Positions 9,511 to 19,004 of a stretch of 64,000 nt of DNA are shown one piece after another (position 1 is the first letter of the stretch; every line of letters begins with the position of its first letter). The stretch spans positions 806,001 to 870,000 of the forward strand of contig NZ_JAFFJX010000002.1 of assembly GCF_016924755.1 (NCBI RefSeq), given 5' to 3'. A program made the translations under genes and the position numbers. The DNA comes from Longitalea arenae (GTDB lineage Bacteria; Bacteroidota; Bacteroidia; Chitinophagales; Chitinophagaceae). The notes beneath the pieces are model-generated. The model made no database searches, was not told where the DNA came from, and saw only the letters and a list, made by a program, of their open reading frames with translations.

Positions 9511-10815
9511 ATGACTATAGGAAAATTAGTTGTATACCTACTGCTTTCACTGGCATTATTGCCCGGGCCTGCCTGTACCAAAAAAGACCTGGCCTGGCAA
9601 CCAACCGATTCATTGGGTACATTGAACAAATGGATCTACGACAGTATGCAGTTATATTATTATTGGAGCGCCGCGATGCCGGCGCATCCGGATTACAGTT
9701 TGCCTGCAGCACAGTTCTTTAAACAGCTCTTGTCGCCTAAAGACCGGTTTTCCTGGATCAGTAACCGAAACGGGATTGCTTCACCTAAAACAAGCGCCGA
9801 ACGCTATGGCTTTCACTATACCCTGGCGCCACATCCCTTTGACCCGCAAAAATTGGTGGGCGTTATTACCTGCGTAGTGCCGGGCAGTAATGTCAGCAAC
9901 AGGGGATTTAAACGGGGCATGTTATTTACTGCGGTTAATGACAAAATTATCACGCCTGAAAATCGCGAGGCTGTAACGACTGCTTTGATGGCTGAATCGG
10001 CCATATTGCAGCTGGCTGCTTTTAATAATGACCAGAGCGCCCTGATGGATTCCGCCAGGGTAGGGGTTCAAAGCAGCTTTGTTCCTCAAAAAAGCGTGTA
10101 TGCAACTAAAGTTTTTGAAAGGAACGGGAAGAAAACCGGGTACCTGGCCTATTTCCTGTGCGCCGATAAAGATGACGGTATCTTGTTAGCAGGTTTGCAG
10201 AAATTAAAGCAGCAAGCTGTTTCTGAATGTATCCTCGACCTGCGGTATAATCCAGGTGGCAGTGTAGCCGCTGCCACCAAACTGGCAGCCATGCTCGTTA
10301 GCCCGTTTAACCCAAACAATATATTCATCACCTATCGCGGCAACAAACATGGAGGCTCTGTGCGACAATCTTTCCAGGACGCCATTGCCTTTTCCGGTAA
10401 TACCAGTGGTAAAAATATGAGCGATCTGCAGGCGCGTAATCTTTCATTGTCGAGGGTATTTATACTTACATCTCCTGCAACAGCTTCCGCGGCAGAATTA
10501 TTAGCGCATAATCTCGCGCCCTATATTACTGTCATCCGTATTGGAGAAACGACCCTGGGTAAAGACGAGGCGGCATTTCCGATTGAAGATAAGCGAAGTC
10601 CCCGGCAGGTTGAATGGCTGATCATGCCTACCGTATATAAAATTGCCGACGGCCTGGGCCGGGGAGGCTATGATGCCGGCCTGGCGCCTGATCACCGGGT
10701 TGTTGAGACCAGCCGGTTACCACTATCACCGATCGGTGAACCAGGCGACCTGCCGGTAAATAAAGCACTTGAATTGATCTATGGTGCTACAGCCGTAAAT
10801 GTGGTGACCCTCTGA
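9511..10815 (+). CDS. S41-family peptidase, predicted lipoprotein
   Basis: This is a C-terminal-processing-type serine peptidase of 434 residues. The ATG at 9511 is preferred to an earlier in-frame ATG because it begins directly with a leader (MTIGKLVVYLLLSLALL) ending PGPAC, which probably anchors the protein by a lipid. An N-terminal helical segment with WIYDSMQLYYYW (residues about 30-45) is typical of Bacteroidota S41 proteins. A degenerate PDZ-like region follows, then the catalytic core with LDLRYNPGG and TASAAE, where Ser326 is the expected nucleophile. It probably processes periplasmic or surface proteins. It stands at the end of the secretion-related block and meets the leu operon tail to tail. 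Confidence 0.85.
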   Translation: MTIGKLVVYLLLSLALLPGPACTKKDLAWQPTDSLGTLNKWIYDSMQLYYYWSAAMPAHPDYSLPAAQFFKQLLSPKDRFSWISNRNGIASPKTSAERYGFHYTLAPHPFDPQKLVGVITCVVPGSNVSNRGFKRGMLFTAVNDKIITPENREAVTTALMAESAILQLAAFNNDQSALMDSARVGVQSSFVPQKSVYATKVFERNGKKTGYLAYFLCADKDDGILLAGLQKLKQQAVSECILDLRYNPGGSVAAATKLAAMLVSPFNPNNIFITYRGNKHGGSVRQSFQDAIAFSGNTSGKNMSDLQARNLSLSRVFILTSPATASAAELLAHNLAPYITVIRIGETTLGKDEAAFPIEDKRSPRQVEWLIMPTVYKIADGLGRGGYDAGLAPDHRVVETSRLPLSPIGEPGDLPVNKALELIYGATAVNVVTL

Positions 10816-10816
10816 G

Positions 10817-10847
10817 AAAAAAAAAAAGAGCCGCCTTACGGCAGCCC
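10817..10847 (-). terminator. Intrinsic terminator of the leu operon
   Basis: Read on the minus strand, GCTGCC and GGCGGC form a stem around GTAA, followed by a run of eleven T. It lies 33 bases after the leuB stop and touches the 3' end of the convergent S41 gene. Confidence 0.85.
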
Positions 10848-10879
10848 TTACTTAAAAGCGTGCTTGATGTACACAGCGT

Positions 10880-11953
10880 TTATAAAAATTTCAGCACTTC
10901 TTCGCCAATAGCGTCTGTGCCTAAGATCTTGCTGGCAGGTGTTTGTGCATCGGCAATATCCCGGGTGCGGAAACCTGCTTTTAATACTTTATCAACTGCA
11001 TTGATCACCGCTTCTGATTCAGCTTTCATACCGAATGAGATATCCAGCAATAAAGCAGCCGATAAAATCGATGCCAGCGGGTTGGCTACGCCTTTACCGG
11101 TAATATCATGCGCGGAACCGTGAATGGGTTCGTATACGCCGGTGCCATCACCGATTGAAGCGGAGGCCAGCATTCCCATGGAGCCTGCGATCTGCGATGC
11201 TTCATCGGTGAGAATGTCCCCAAACAGGTTGGCAGTTACCACCACATCGAAACGGCGGGGATCTTTAATGAGCAACATGGCAGTGGCATCAACAAATTGA
11301 TGTTCTACTTCCACATCAGGATATTCTTTGGCTACTTTTTGGATCACTTCGCGCCACAGGCGGCTTGTTTCAATAACATTGGCTTTATCAACCGAGCAGA
11401 GTTTCTTTCTTCTCGTGCGGGCCGCTTCAAACGCTTTGCGGGCAATACGTTCTACTTCAAAACGGCTATATTCCGCTACATCGTAAGCTGTATCGCCATT
11501 GTTCTTTCTGCCTTTCTCGCCAAAATAAATGTCCCCGGTAAGTTCGCGGAAGAACAGGATATCGGCGCCTTTTAAGATCTCCGGTTTGATGCTGGAAGCG
11601 CCCAACAGCTCATCGAATAACTTAATAGGGCGCAGGTTGGCATACAAGCCCAGCTCTTTACGCATTTTCAACAGGCCCTGTTCTGGACGAACTTTCGCAG
11701 AAGGATCGTTGTCATACTTGGGATGCCCCACCGCGCCAAATAACACGGCGTCTGATTTGCGCATTTTCTCCAGCGATTCGTCCGGCAGGGGATTACCGGT
11801 TGCTTCAATGGCCACATGGCCTATCAATGCTTCGTCGTATGTAAAGGTGTGTCCGAATTTTGCAGCGATCTTATCCAACACTTTTTTACCAACTGCAGTT
11901 ACTTCCTGGCCAATGCCGTCGCCGGGGACGATGAGAATGTGCTTAGTTGCCAT
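10880..11953 (-). CDS. leuB: 3-isopropylmalate dehydrogenase
   Basis: LeuB oxidises and decarboxylates 3-isopropylmalate to 2-oxoisocaproate with NAD, the last pathway-specific step before transamination to leucine. The 357 residues match the family length. Visible motifs are the N-terminal ILIVPGDGIGQEV, FFRELTGDIYFGE around residues 132-145, the KANVIETSRLWR segment, the metal-binding NLFGDILTDEASQIAGS and the cofactor-side GVYEPIHGSAHDI. It is the last gene of a minus-strand leu cluster and is followed by a strong terminator. A period-7 repeat element at 12007-12106 separates it from the upstream synthase gene, which may influence how much leuB is made. Confidence 0.97.
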   Translation of the reverse strand: MATKHILIVPGDGIGQEVTAVGKKVLDKIAAKFGHTFTYDEALIGHVAIEATGNPLPDESLEKMRKSDAVLFGAVGHPKYDNDPSAKVRPEQGLLKMRKELGLYANLRPIKLFDELLGASSIKPEILKGADILFFRELTGDIYFGEKGRKNNGDTAYDVAEYSRFEVERIARKAFEAARTRRKKLCSVDKANVIETSRLWREVIQKVAKEYPDVEVEHQFVDATAMLLIKDPRRFDVVVTANLFGDILTDEASQIAGSMGMLASASIGDGTGVYEPIHGSAHDITGKGVANPLASILSAALLLDISFGMKAESEAVINAVDKVLKAGFRTRDIADAQTPASKILGTDAIGEEVLKFL

Positions 11954-12006
11954 GCTTGACTTTAAAATTAGTTTTTACTAAGAATTATGAGTATCAAATT
12001 AGGAAC

Positions 12007-12106
12007 GCGTTACCGGTTTCAGGTTACAAGTTACAGGGCTTTTGAATATTGCCGAGGCCACCAGTTAAAAAGGCCCCGGTAACCGGCAACTGGTAACCGG
12101 TAACTA
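12007..12106. repeat. Paired heptad repeat, family A (CRGTTAC / GTAACYG)
   Basis: The left arm at 12007-12034 is four 7-base units (GCGTTAC, CGGTTTC, AGGTTAC, AAGTTAC). The right arm at 12079-12106 is four units (GTAACCG, GCAACTG, GTAACCG, GTAACTA), reverse-complementary in consensus. The 44-base loop begins with AGGGC and ends with GGCCCCG, which can extend the stem. It fills the leuA-leuB gap. Confidence 0.85.
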
Positions 12107-12107
12107 T

Positions 12108-13631
12108 TTAAATAAGATTCAACATCTTTTGAGTAGCCTTTATCGCCGCTACCGTTTGGTCGCTGTCGAGACCGCGGGTTTTGAATTCTTTTCCGTTAAA
12201 GCTCCAGGTGATAACGGTTTCGCAAAGGGCATCCGTTTTACCACCGGGCGGAATGCGCACGGCATAATCCGTTAATACCGGCAGTTCCTGTTTCAGCTTT
12301 TTATAAACCTTCTTCAGCGCATTCATGAAAGCATCGTATTGGCCATCGCCCTGCGCATGCTCTTCATGTAATTCGCTGTTGATCGATATTTTCAAAGTGG
12401 CTGAAGGATGAAGGCTTTTGGTGTGGGTGAGCACGTAATTGTCAATCCGCACTTTATCCTGGATATTCTTACTGTCGATCACATCGGAGATGATGTATGG
12501 CAGATCGGCCTGGGTAACCACTTCTTTCTTGTCGCCCAGCTCAATGATCCGCTGGGTAACTTTCTTGAGATCCGGTTCACTCAACTGAATGCCCAGTTGC
12601 GCCAGGTTATTTTCAATATTGGCCTTTCCACTGGTTTTGCCCAGGGCATAACGCCGCTGGCGGCCAAAACGTTCCGGCATCAGGTCGCTGAAATAAAGTT
12701 TGTTCTTTTTGTCGCCATCGGCATGAATACCCGCTGTTTGGGTGAACACGTTTTCACCTACCACCGGTTTGTTAACGGGGATGCGGAAACCGGAAAATGT
12801 TTCTACCAGTTTACTTACCCGGTACAAAGACGCTTCCTGTACTGAGGTCTTTACATCAGGCAGAAAATCGTTCAGCACGGCTACCGCACTGGCAAGGGGT
12901 GCATTACCCGCTCTTTCACCCATACCATTGATGGTAAGGTGAATGCCTTTGGCGCCGGCTTTTACACCTTCGAGCACATTGGCTGTGCCCAGGTCGTAAT
13001 CATTATGTGCATGAAAATCAAAATGCAGGTCGGGATAGCGTTTTACAATAGCCGAAATGTATTCAGTTACTTCCGACGGCGTCAGAATGCCAAGCGTATC
13101 TGGCAGCATGACGCGTTTTACCGGCAGCTTTTGAATGAAATCGAGGTACTGGAACACATATTCTTTTGAGTGGCGCATGCCATTGCTCCAGTCTTCAAGA
13201 TATACATTGACCTCGATGCCCTTTTTCCTTGCGAGTTTAATTACATCGGTAATTTCGGCAAAATGCTGTTCGGGTTTTTTCTTTAACTGGTGGGTGAGGT
13301 GATTCAGCGAACCCTTGGTAAGCAGGTTCATCACTTTGGCGCCGGCCTGCTGCATCCATTGAATAGATACATCGCCATCAACAAAAGTGAGCACTTCTAC
13401 CTGGTTCAAAAAGCCATTGGCTTTTGCCCATTTTGTAATGGCCTTTACTGCTTCAAATTCACCTTCGCTTACCCGGGCAGAAGCAATTTCAATGCGGTCT
13501 ACCTTCACTTCTGTCAACAGCAGTTGGGCAATAGTTAGTTTTTCGGTGGGGGAGAACGACACGCCGCTGGTTTGTTCGCCATCGCGGAGTGTGGTATCCA
13601 TAATCTCTATGTGTCGCTGGTCACCAGACAT
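12108..13631 (-). CDS. 2-isopropylmalate synthase / citramalate synthase-like enzyme
   Basis: This 507-residue enzyme has the HMG-CoA lyase-like barrel with the signature DTTLRDGEQ (residues 12-20), the metal-binding FHAHNDYDLGTAN and the GIHLTINGMGERAGNA segment, followed by a LeuA-type dimer/allosteric domain (about 370-507). It condenses acetyl-CoA with a 2-oxo acid. The position in a leuC-leuD-X-leuB cluster suggests a second isopropylmalate synthase-like enzyme, as in many Bacteroidota. (R)-citramalate synthase, which would feed isoleucine synthesis through LeuBCD, cannot be excluded from sequence. No canonical leuA is present in the window. The C-terminal GLDSDQTVAAIKAT segment is the usual regulatory end. 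Confidence 0.85.
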   Translation of the reverse strand: MSGDQRHIEIMDTTLRDGEQTSGVSFSPTEKLTIAQLLLTEVKVDRIEIASARVSEGEFEAVKAITKWAKANGFLNQVEVLTFVDGDVSIQWMQQAGAKVMNLLTKGSLNHLTHQLKKKPEQHFAEITDVIKLARKKGIEVNVYLEDWSNGMRHSKEYVFQYLDFIQKLPVKRVMLPDTLGILTPSEVTEYISAIVKRYPDLHFDFHAHNDYDLGTANVLEGVKAGAKGIHLTINGMGERAGNAPLASAVAVLNDFLPDVKTSVQEASLYRVSKLVETFSGFRIPVNKPVVGENVFTQTAGIHADGDKKNKLYFSDLMPERFGRQRRYALGKTSGKANIENNLAQLGIQLSEPDLKKVTQRIIELGDKKEVVTQADLPYIISDVIDSKNIQDKVRIDNYVLTHTKSLHPSATLKISINSELHEEHAQGDGQYDAFMNALKKVYKKLKQELPVLTDYAVRIPPGGKTDALCETVITWSFNGKEFKTRGLDSDQTVAAIKATQKMLNLI

Positions 13632-13639
13632 AACCTATT

Positions 13640-13699
13640 CAAATTTCAAATCACAAATTCCAGGAGCCAACCTGTTTGGAACCTGGAATTTGCATTTGG
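13640..13699. repeat. Paired heptad repeat, family D (CAAATTY)
   Basis: Three 7-base units (CAAATTT, CAAATCA, CAAATTC) run from 13640 to 13660. CAAATTCCAGG at 13654-13664 pairs perfectly with CCTGGAATTTG at 13682-13692. The element occupies nearly the whole leuD to leuA-like gap. Confidence 0.8.
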
Positions 13700-13706
13700 G
13701 TGCTTA

Positions 13707-14300
13707 TTAGTAGATGCTTTTTTCGGCGAATGACCTGATCTCGGATTTCAGGCTTTGCAGGTAATCGATATCATCGAAGCCATTCATCATATTGTGCTTT
13801 TTATAGCCATTGATCTCGAAAGTTTCAGAAGCACCGCCGACGATAGAGATCTTCTGTTCGGGAAGGTTTACTTCGAGCTCAGTTTTAGGATTGGCTTCTA
13901 TGGCCTTGAAGATCTGATCGAGGAAGGATTCGCTTACCTGTACCGGTAATATACCAATGTTCAGGGAGTTGTTCTTGAAGATGTCGGCAAAGAAACTGCT
14001 CACCACACAGCGGAAACCATAATCATAAATGGCCCAGGCTGCGTGCTCACGGCTGCTGCCGCTTCCGAAGTTTTTACCACCTACCAGTATTTTGCCGGAA
14101 TAGATGGGATTATTCAAAACAAAATCTTTTTTGGGGGTGCCATCGGCTTCAAAACGCCAGTCGCGGAACAGGTTATCACCAAATCCCTTGCGCTCGGTGG
14201 CTTTCAGGAATCGGGCCGGAATGATCTGATCGGTATCTACGTTCTCGATGGGCATCGGTACCGCGGTACTTCTTAATATTGTGAACTTATCGTAAGCCAT
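13707..14300 (-). CDS. leuD: 3-isopropylmalate dehydratase small subunit
   Basis: LeuD is the swivelling small subunit of isopropylmalate isomerase, which converts 2- to 3-isopropylmalate together with LeuC. The 197 residues match the family. Visible motifs are [12 protein letters not shown] (residues about 22-33) and the substrate-loop [21 protein letters not shown] (about 75-95). It is encoded directly downstream of leuC on the minus strand, separated by 159 bases that hold a heptad repeat element at 14311-14457. The spacing is unusually wide for two subunits of one enzyme. Confidence 0.97.
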   Translation of the reverse strand: MAYDKFTILRSTAVPMPIENVDTDQIIPARFLKATERKGFGDNLFRDWRFEADGTPKKDFVLNNPIYSGKILVGGKNFGSGSSREHAAWAIYDYGFRCVVSSFFADIFKNNSLNIGILPVQVSESFLDQIFKAIEANPKTELEVNLPEQKISIVGGASETFEINGYKKHNMMNGFDDIDYLQSLKSEIRSFAEKSIY

Positions 14301-14310
14301 TGTTTTGTTA

Positions 14311-14457
14311 GTCGTTTGTTGTTTGAGGTTTGTTGTTAGTGTTTATGGTTTATTGTTTTTAGTTTCTGGTTGTCCTCTTCAAACAGCCGTTGGTCTTCTA
14401 TTACTCAGGGATGCGAGCATTAAAACCATAAACTATAAACCAAAAACAAAAAACTGA
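14311..14457. repeat. Paired heptad repeat, family B (KRGTTTR / AAACYAT)
   Basis: Nine consecutive 7-base units run from 14311 to 14373 (GTCGTTT, GTTGTTT, GAGGTTT, GTTGTTA, GTGTTTA, TGGTTTA, TTGTTTT, TAGTTTC, TGGTTGT). After a 49-base loop, five units of the opposite sense run from 14423 to 14457 (AAACCAT, AAACTAT, AAACCAA, AAACAAA, AAACTGA). The element sits between leuC and leuD. Confidence 0.88.
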
Positions 14458-14459
14458 TT

Positions 14460-15863
14460 TTAAATGAGTTCTCTCGGATCCGTTACAAATCCCGTAACCG
14501 CAGCGGCTGCAGCTACCAGCGGGCTTGCCAGCATGGTTCTGGCGCCGGGGCCCTGGCGGCCTTCAAAATTGCGGTTGCTGGTGCTAACTGCATATTTACC
14601 GGCTGGGATCTTGTCGTCATTCATCGCCAGGCAGGCTGAACAACCGGGTTGACGCAACTGGAATCCTGCTTCCAGCAAAAGATCCAGGATACCTTCTTCC
14701 TTGATCTGTTGTTCAACGATGTGTGAACCCGGCACGATCCAGGCAGTCACATGGTCGGCCTTTTTACGGCCTTTGATCACAGAAGCAAAGGCACGGAAAT
14801 CCTCAATACGGCCATTGGTACAGCTGCCAATGAACACATAATCTACCTTTTTACCGATCATGCTTTCCTGCTCGTGGAAATCCATATAGGCTAAGGACTT
14901 GTCAAAGCTTGCTTTGCCACTGCCAATTTCTTCGGCAGTCGGGATCTTCTTGGTAATACCGATACCCATACCCGGATTGGTTCCGTAAGTGATCATGGGT
15001 TCTATATCAGCAGCGTTGAACTCATATTCTTTATCGAAGAATGCACCTTCATCGCTTTTCAGCGTTTTCCAGTAAGCCAGCGCTTTTTCCCAGGCTTCAC
15101 CTTTAGGCGCTTTCTCCCGGCCTTTGATGTAGTTAAAAGTTGTTTCATCAGGAGCAACCATACCACCGCGGGCGCCCATTTCAATACTCATGTTGCACAC
15201 GGTCATACGGCCTTCCATGCTCATATTCTCGAACACATCACCGGCAAATTCAACAAAATAACCGGTAGCGCCGGCTGCTGTGAGCTTCGAGATGATATAC
15301 AGCACCACGTCTTTGGGCGTAATGCCTTTACCCAGTTTGCCGTTCACTTTGATCCGCATTTTCTTCGGGCGGGGCTGCATGATACACTGGCTGGAAAGCA
15401 CCATCTCCACTTCAGAGGTACCGATCCCAAAGGCAATAGCGCCAAAAGCGCCATGGGTAGAAGTATGCGAATCACCGCATACGATGGTCATACCCGGCAG
15501 GGTAATGCCATTCTCGGGTCCCACAACGTGCACAATACCATTTTTGGGATTGCCCAGTCCCCAGTGTGAAATACCATATTTAGCCGAGTTGCTTTCCAGG
15601 GCTTTCAGCTGGTTGGCCGACAGGGGATCCTGAACGGGCAGGTGCTGGTTAATGGTGGGGGTATTATGATCGGCTGTCGCGAAGGTCTTCTCCGGGAACA
15701 TCACTTTCAATCCCCGGCTTTCCAGGCCCAAAAATGCTACCGGGCTGGTTACCTCGTGAATAAAATGCCGGTCAATAAACAACACATCAGGGCCATCTTC
15801 AATATGCCTGACCACATGCGAATCCCATACTTTGTCGAATAATGCAGCGGGGGTTTTGCTCAT
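14460..15863 (-). CDS. leuC: 3-isopropylmalate dehydratase large subunit
   Basis: LeuC is the iron-sulfur catalytic subunit of isopropylmalate isomerase. The 467 residues match the family, and aconitase-type motifs are all present: [24 protein letters not shown], and the 4Fe-4S ligands in FIGSCTNGR and [11 protein letters not shown]. It is the first gene of the minus-strand leu cluster. The promoter should lie in the 347-base gap it shares with the divergent GH3 gene. I found no leucine-rich leader peptide or T-box-like element there, so the mode of leucine control is not visible. Confidence 0.97.
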   Translation of the reverse strand: MSKTPAALFDKVWDSHVVRHIEDGPDVLFIDRHFIHEVTSPVAFLGLESRGLKVMFPEKTFATADHNTPTINQHLPVQDPLSANQLKALESNSAKYGISHWGLGNPKNGIVHVVGPENGITLPGMTIVCGDSHTSTHGAFGAIAFGIGTSEVEMVLSSQCIMQPRPKKMRIKVNGKLGKGITPKDVVLYIISKLTAAGATGYFVEFAGDVFENMSMEGRMTVCNMSIEMGARGGMVAPDETTFNYIKGREKAPKGEAWEKALAYWKTLKSDEGAFFDKEYEFNAADIEPMITYGTNPGMGIGITKKIPTAEEIGSGKASFDKSLAYMDFHEQESMIGKKVDYVFIGSCTNGRIEDFRAFASVIKGRKKADHVTAWIVPGSHIVEQQIKEEGILDLLLEAGFQLRQPGCSACLAMNDDKIPAGKYAVSTSNRNFEGRQGPGARTMLASPLVAAAAAVTGFVTDPRELI

Positions 15864-16210
15864 TTTATATAATTTAAATCAAGTTGCAAAATTCTTAAAA
15901 TATCGTCAGATTATAAGGGTTTTATGTGTATTTTTTCTAATAGTCGCGTTAAAAATGAAAAAACATCAAATTCTGAGTGAATCTGTTGCGATTTCTTCAA
16001 TTAATCTGCTAATTACATGAAAATGAGAAAACTTCCAACCTGTACCAGGCTGGTTCCCGATGGAAGCAATTTCAATTTTTTTCCTACCTTCAGCCTCTTC
16101 TAAGCATTCCCCCAACCAAATTTCATGAAGTACCGCGTGTAAGTTCTCATCCCGTTTACCGGTTTGAAACTGCATGAACATTTGTCTTATCTAAAATTCA
16201 ACTGTTTACA
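15864..16210. other. Divergent intergenic region, leuC / GH3
   Basis: 347 bases carry both promoters but no gene. The leuC-proximal half is very AT-rich. A hairpin at about 16031-16065 pairs CTTCC with GGAAG and AACC with GGTT; its role is unknown. No TAnnTTTG box could be assigned with confidence on either strand. Confidence 0.4.
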
Positions 16211-18601
16211 ATGAAATTTGCTACGTTCCTCTCTTTCTGTCTGTTCTGTTGTTTTTGCCATTTATATGCGCAACAACCTGCTTACAAAGATGCCAAACAA
16301 CCAGTGGCCAAACGGGTGGCCGATCTGCTCAGCCGCATGACGCTGGACGAAAAAGTGGCCCAGCTGCAAACCATGCATGCCGGGCGGCCTAAACTGGACG
16401 ATAAGCTGTTCAGCAATACCGCCAAACTCGACTCTTTATATAAGAATGGCATGGGCATGATCAATCCCGCTTTTGATGAGACCATGGATGTTACTATAGC
16501 TGCGCGTAACCGGCTGCAGGAATATCTGCGTACGAAGACCAGGCTGGGCATTCCCATCATTTTTATCGATGAAGCGCATCATGGACTGGTTCAGCGCCAG
16601 GTAGATGTGTTTCCCCATGGCATTGGTTTATCCTGCTCCTGGGATGTAAACCTGCTGGAAAAGATCTATACACATGCCGCCAAACAGGCGCGGGTTCGCG
16701 GAACCAGCCTCGTACTGTCGCCCGTAGTGGATGTCACCCGTGACCCCCGCTGGGGCCGCACTGGGGAAACCCTGGGCGAAGACCCTTATTTATGTGGTAT
16801 CCTGGGCAGCGCCATCGTACGCGGGTTCCAGGGCAGTAATAACGGCTCCATTGCCCCCGGCCATGTAGCTGCCACCCTGAAGCATTTTACCGGCCACGGC
16901 CAGTCAGAGAGCGGCAGCAACCAGGCGCCCGCCAACTACTCGCAACGGGTGATCAGGGAAGCCCATATGGAACCATTCCGCCTCTGCGTCAAATACGCCA
17001 ATCCAGCCGCTATCATGGCTTCTTATAATGAGATAGACGGTTTGCCTTCACACGGTAATAAATGGTTGCTGAAAGATGTATTGCGCAAAGAGTGGAATTA
17101 TAATGGTATCGTGGTCAGCGACTGGTTCGGCATCGATCAGTTGTGGAACAAACATTTTATTGCCACCGATCAGAAAGAAGCAGCGCTGAAAGCTTTCCAG
17201 GCCGGGGTAACCACCGATCTGCCTTATGGCGTCAATTACCGCCACCTGGGTACCCTGGTTAAAGAGAACAAGATCAACACCAAAACGCTCGACAGCGCCG
17301 TTGCCAAAATACTGGAGCTGAAATTCAGGCTTGGCCTCTTCGATGATCAGCAACCTATTGACCTGGAAAAAGCCAAAGAGAACGCGGCCGGTACGGAAGG
17401 CCGCCAGCTGGCCCTGAAAATAGCCGAAGAATCGATGGTCTTATTAAAGAATACACCCTTTGGCAATGGCAACGCCAATCTGCTGCCCTTGAAAAAAGAC
17501 CAGTATAAGAAGATCGCCGTGGTTGGTCCTATGGCCGCTGTCAATTACCTGGGCGATTACTCGGGGCTGCCGAGCAAGAATGTTTCCCTGCTGGAAGGGA
17601 TCACGAATAAAGTAGCAGGCAGTGCCGAAGTGCTGTATGCAAAAGGCTGCCTTATTACAAAAAATGGCGATAGCATCAGTCAGAATAACTACCAGTACAT
17701 CGACACCATCATTTTTCCAACCGCGGCAGAAAACGCCCAGCTGATCGATGAAGCGGTTAAAACCGCGCAACAGGCCGATATAGTAATAGTAGCAGTAGGA
17801 GAGAACGAGCAGTTGTCTCGAGAAGCCTGGGGCCCCAATCATTTTGGCGATATGGCCGATCTGCGCCTGCAAAGCCAGCAGGAAGACCTGGTAAAAGCGA
17901 TGGTGGCTACCGGTAAGCCGGTAGTGGTGTATTTAACGCATGGCCGTCCGCTCGCCATTCCCTGGGTTGCACAAAACGCGCATGCCATTGTAGATGGCTG
18001 GTTCATGGGCGAAGAAGCCGGCAATGCCTTCGCCAATATCCTGTTTGGCGACGTCAATCCTTCGGGCAAACTGACGATCACCTATCCCAAATCAACCGGA
18101 CAGGTGCCTGTTTTTTATAATCACAAACCCAGCGCCCGGTATTTTAATTATGTGGCTGAAGATAAAATGCCCCTGTATCCGTTTGGGCACGGGCTCAGCT
18201 ATACCACCTTTAGTTACTCGAAACCGCGGGTAAAAATGGCTACAGGCGCCCAGGCCAAAAAGACCAGCCTGGCCTCGGTGGAACCAGCCGGAAATCAGGT
18301 GTACGGTACCGTGGAAGTAGATGTAACCAATAGCGGGAGCATGGCAGGGGATGAGATCGTACAGTTGTACATTCGCCAGAAAGTAAGCAGTGCCACCCGC
18401 CCCGTAAAAGAGTTAAAGGATTTTACGCGTATTTCGCTTGAACCCGGACAAACCAAAACGGTTTCCTTTACCATTGACGCCGGCAAACTCGCCTTCTGGA
18501 ATGCCGACATGCAATATGCAGTAGAAACCGGCATATTTGAATGTATGGTAGGCCGCAGTTCAACCGACCTGCAAAAGGTTGAATTGAAAGTAGGTAAGTA
18601 A
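16211..18601 (+). CDS. Glycoside hydrolase family 3 (beta-glucosidase/xylosidase type)
   Basis: This secreted 796-residue GH3 enzyme has a signal peptide ending HLYAQ, so it is periplasmic or surface located. The order is GH3 N-terminal barrel (about 30-370), C-terminal alpha/beta sandwich (about 400-640) and a fibronectin III-like domain (about 690-790). SPVVDVTRDPRWGRTGE is the usual substrate-pocket motif, and Asp304 in GIVVSDW is the expected nucleophile. GHGQSESGSNQAPAN marks the xylosidase/glucosidase clade seen in Bacteroidota. It likely releases single sugars from short beta-linked oligosaccharides. It is monocistronic: a strong terminator follows at 18629-18656. The exact sugar cannot be read from the sequence. 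Confidence 0.92.
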   Translation: MKFATFLSFCLFCCFCHLYAQQPAYKDAKQPVAKRVADLLSRMTLDEKVAQLQTMHAGRPKLDDKLFSNTAKLDSLYKNGMGMINPAFDETMDVTIAARNRLQEYLRTKTRLGIPIIFIDEAHHGLVQRQVDVFPHGIGLSCSWDVNLLEKIYTHAAKQARVRGTSLVLSPVVDVTRDPRWGRTGETLGEDPYLCGILGSAIVRGFQGSNNGSIAPGHVAATLKHFTGHGQSESGSNQAPANYSQRVIREAHMEPFRLCVKYANPAAIMASYNEIDGLPSHGNKWLLKDVLRKEWNYNGIVVSDWFGIDQLWNKHFIATDQKEAALKAFQAGVTTDLPYGVNYRHLGTLVKENKINTKTLDSAVAKILELKFRLGLFDDQQPIDLEKAKENAAGTEGRQLALKIAEESMVLLKNTPFGNGNANLLPLKKDQYKKIAVVGPMAAVNYLGDYSGLPSKNVSLLEGITNKVAGSAEVLYAKGCLITKNGDSISQNNYQYIDTIIFPTAAENAQLIDEAVKTAQQADIVIVAVGENEQLSREAWGPNHFGDMADLRLQSQQEDLVKAMVATGKPVVVYLTHGRPLAIPWVAQNAHAIVDGWFMGEEAGNAFANILFGDVNPSGKLTITYPKSTGQVPVFYNHKPSARYFNYVAEDKMPLYPFGHGLSYTTFSYSKPRVKMATGAQAKKTSLASVEPAGNQVYGTVEVDVTNSGSMAGDEIVQLYIRQKVSSATRPVKELKDFTRISLEPGQTKTVSFTIDAGKLAFWNADMQYAVETGIFECMVGRSSTDLQKVELKVGK

Positions 18602-18628
18602 CCCGCTAACCTAAGAAGAACAAGTTCT

Positions 18629-18656
18629 GCCCCGGCCTCCCAGCCGGGGCTTTTTT
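18629..18656 (+). terminator. Intrinsic terminator of the GH3 gene
   Basis: GCCCCGGC pairs perfectly with GCCGGGGC around CTCCCA and is followed by six T. Confidence 0.92.
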
Positions 18657-18877
18657 CGTTCGGATGAACAGCATGTAAGAAATTATGAACTACAAAAAAT
18701 AATAATTACATTTGTTCACCCTCTTTCGTTTGCTTTGCTAAATGACCAATGCTCAGGTCTTTATTGGGCAGCTCGATTGTTTGTCATCCCTGAAAAGAAT
18801 CACTCCTTACAATTTTGTTATAATACCACTTTCTCATGCGCTTTTAATTGTCGCGGGTAAGCGATATAAGTTCCCGT

Positions 18878-18990
18878 TCCTATATTCGCGGTCCGAAAAA
18901 CCGCAGAGGTTGACCATGCCACGGTGCTGAGCTTATCGAGCGAAAAAGCGTGACAGGGTTTTCATCCTATATTCGCGGTCGGAAAAAACC
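18878..18990 (+). repeat. Direct repeat upstream of the porin gene
   Basis: TCCTATATTCGCGGTC followed by an A-rich tail ending in ACC occurs at 18878-18902 and again at 18965-18990, 87 bases apart. The second copy ends 14 bases before the porin ATG. Both are followed by a CCATG, so this may be a duplicated leader/promoter segment or a pair of regulator sites. Confidence 0.65.
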
Positions 18991-19004
18991 TAAAGAAACT
19001 TACC

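Larger units (their letters stand above)
18602..19004. other. 403-base gap between GH3 and porin genes
   Basis: The region holds the GH3 terminator and a direct repeat of about 25 bases upstream of the porin gene. No gene of its own is supported; a short open frame at 18742-18930 has no recognisable features. Confidence 0.5.

Noticed and set aside
15966-16181. Leader peptide for leucine attenuation upstream of leuC
   Set aside because: The 71-codon minus-strand frame has no run of leucine codons and no terminator/antiterminator pair was seen.
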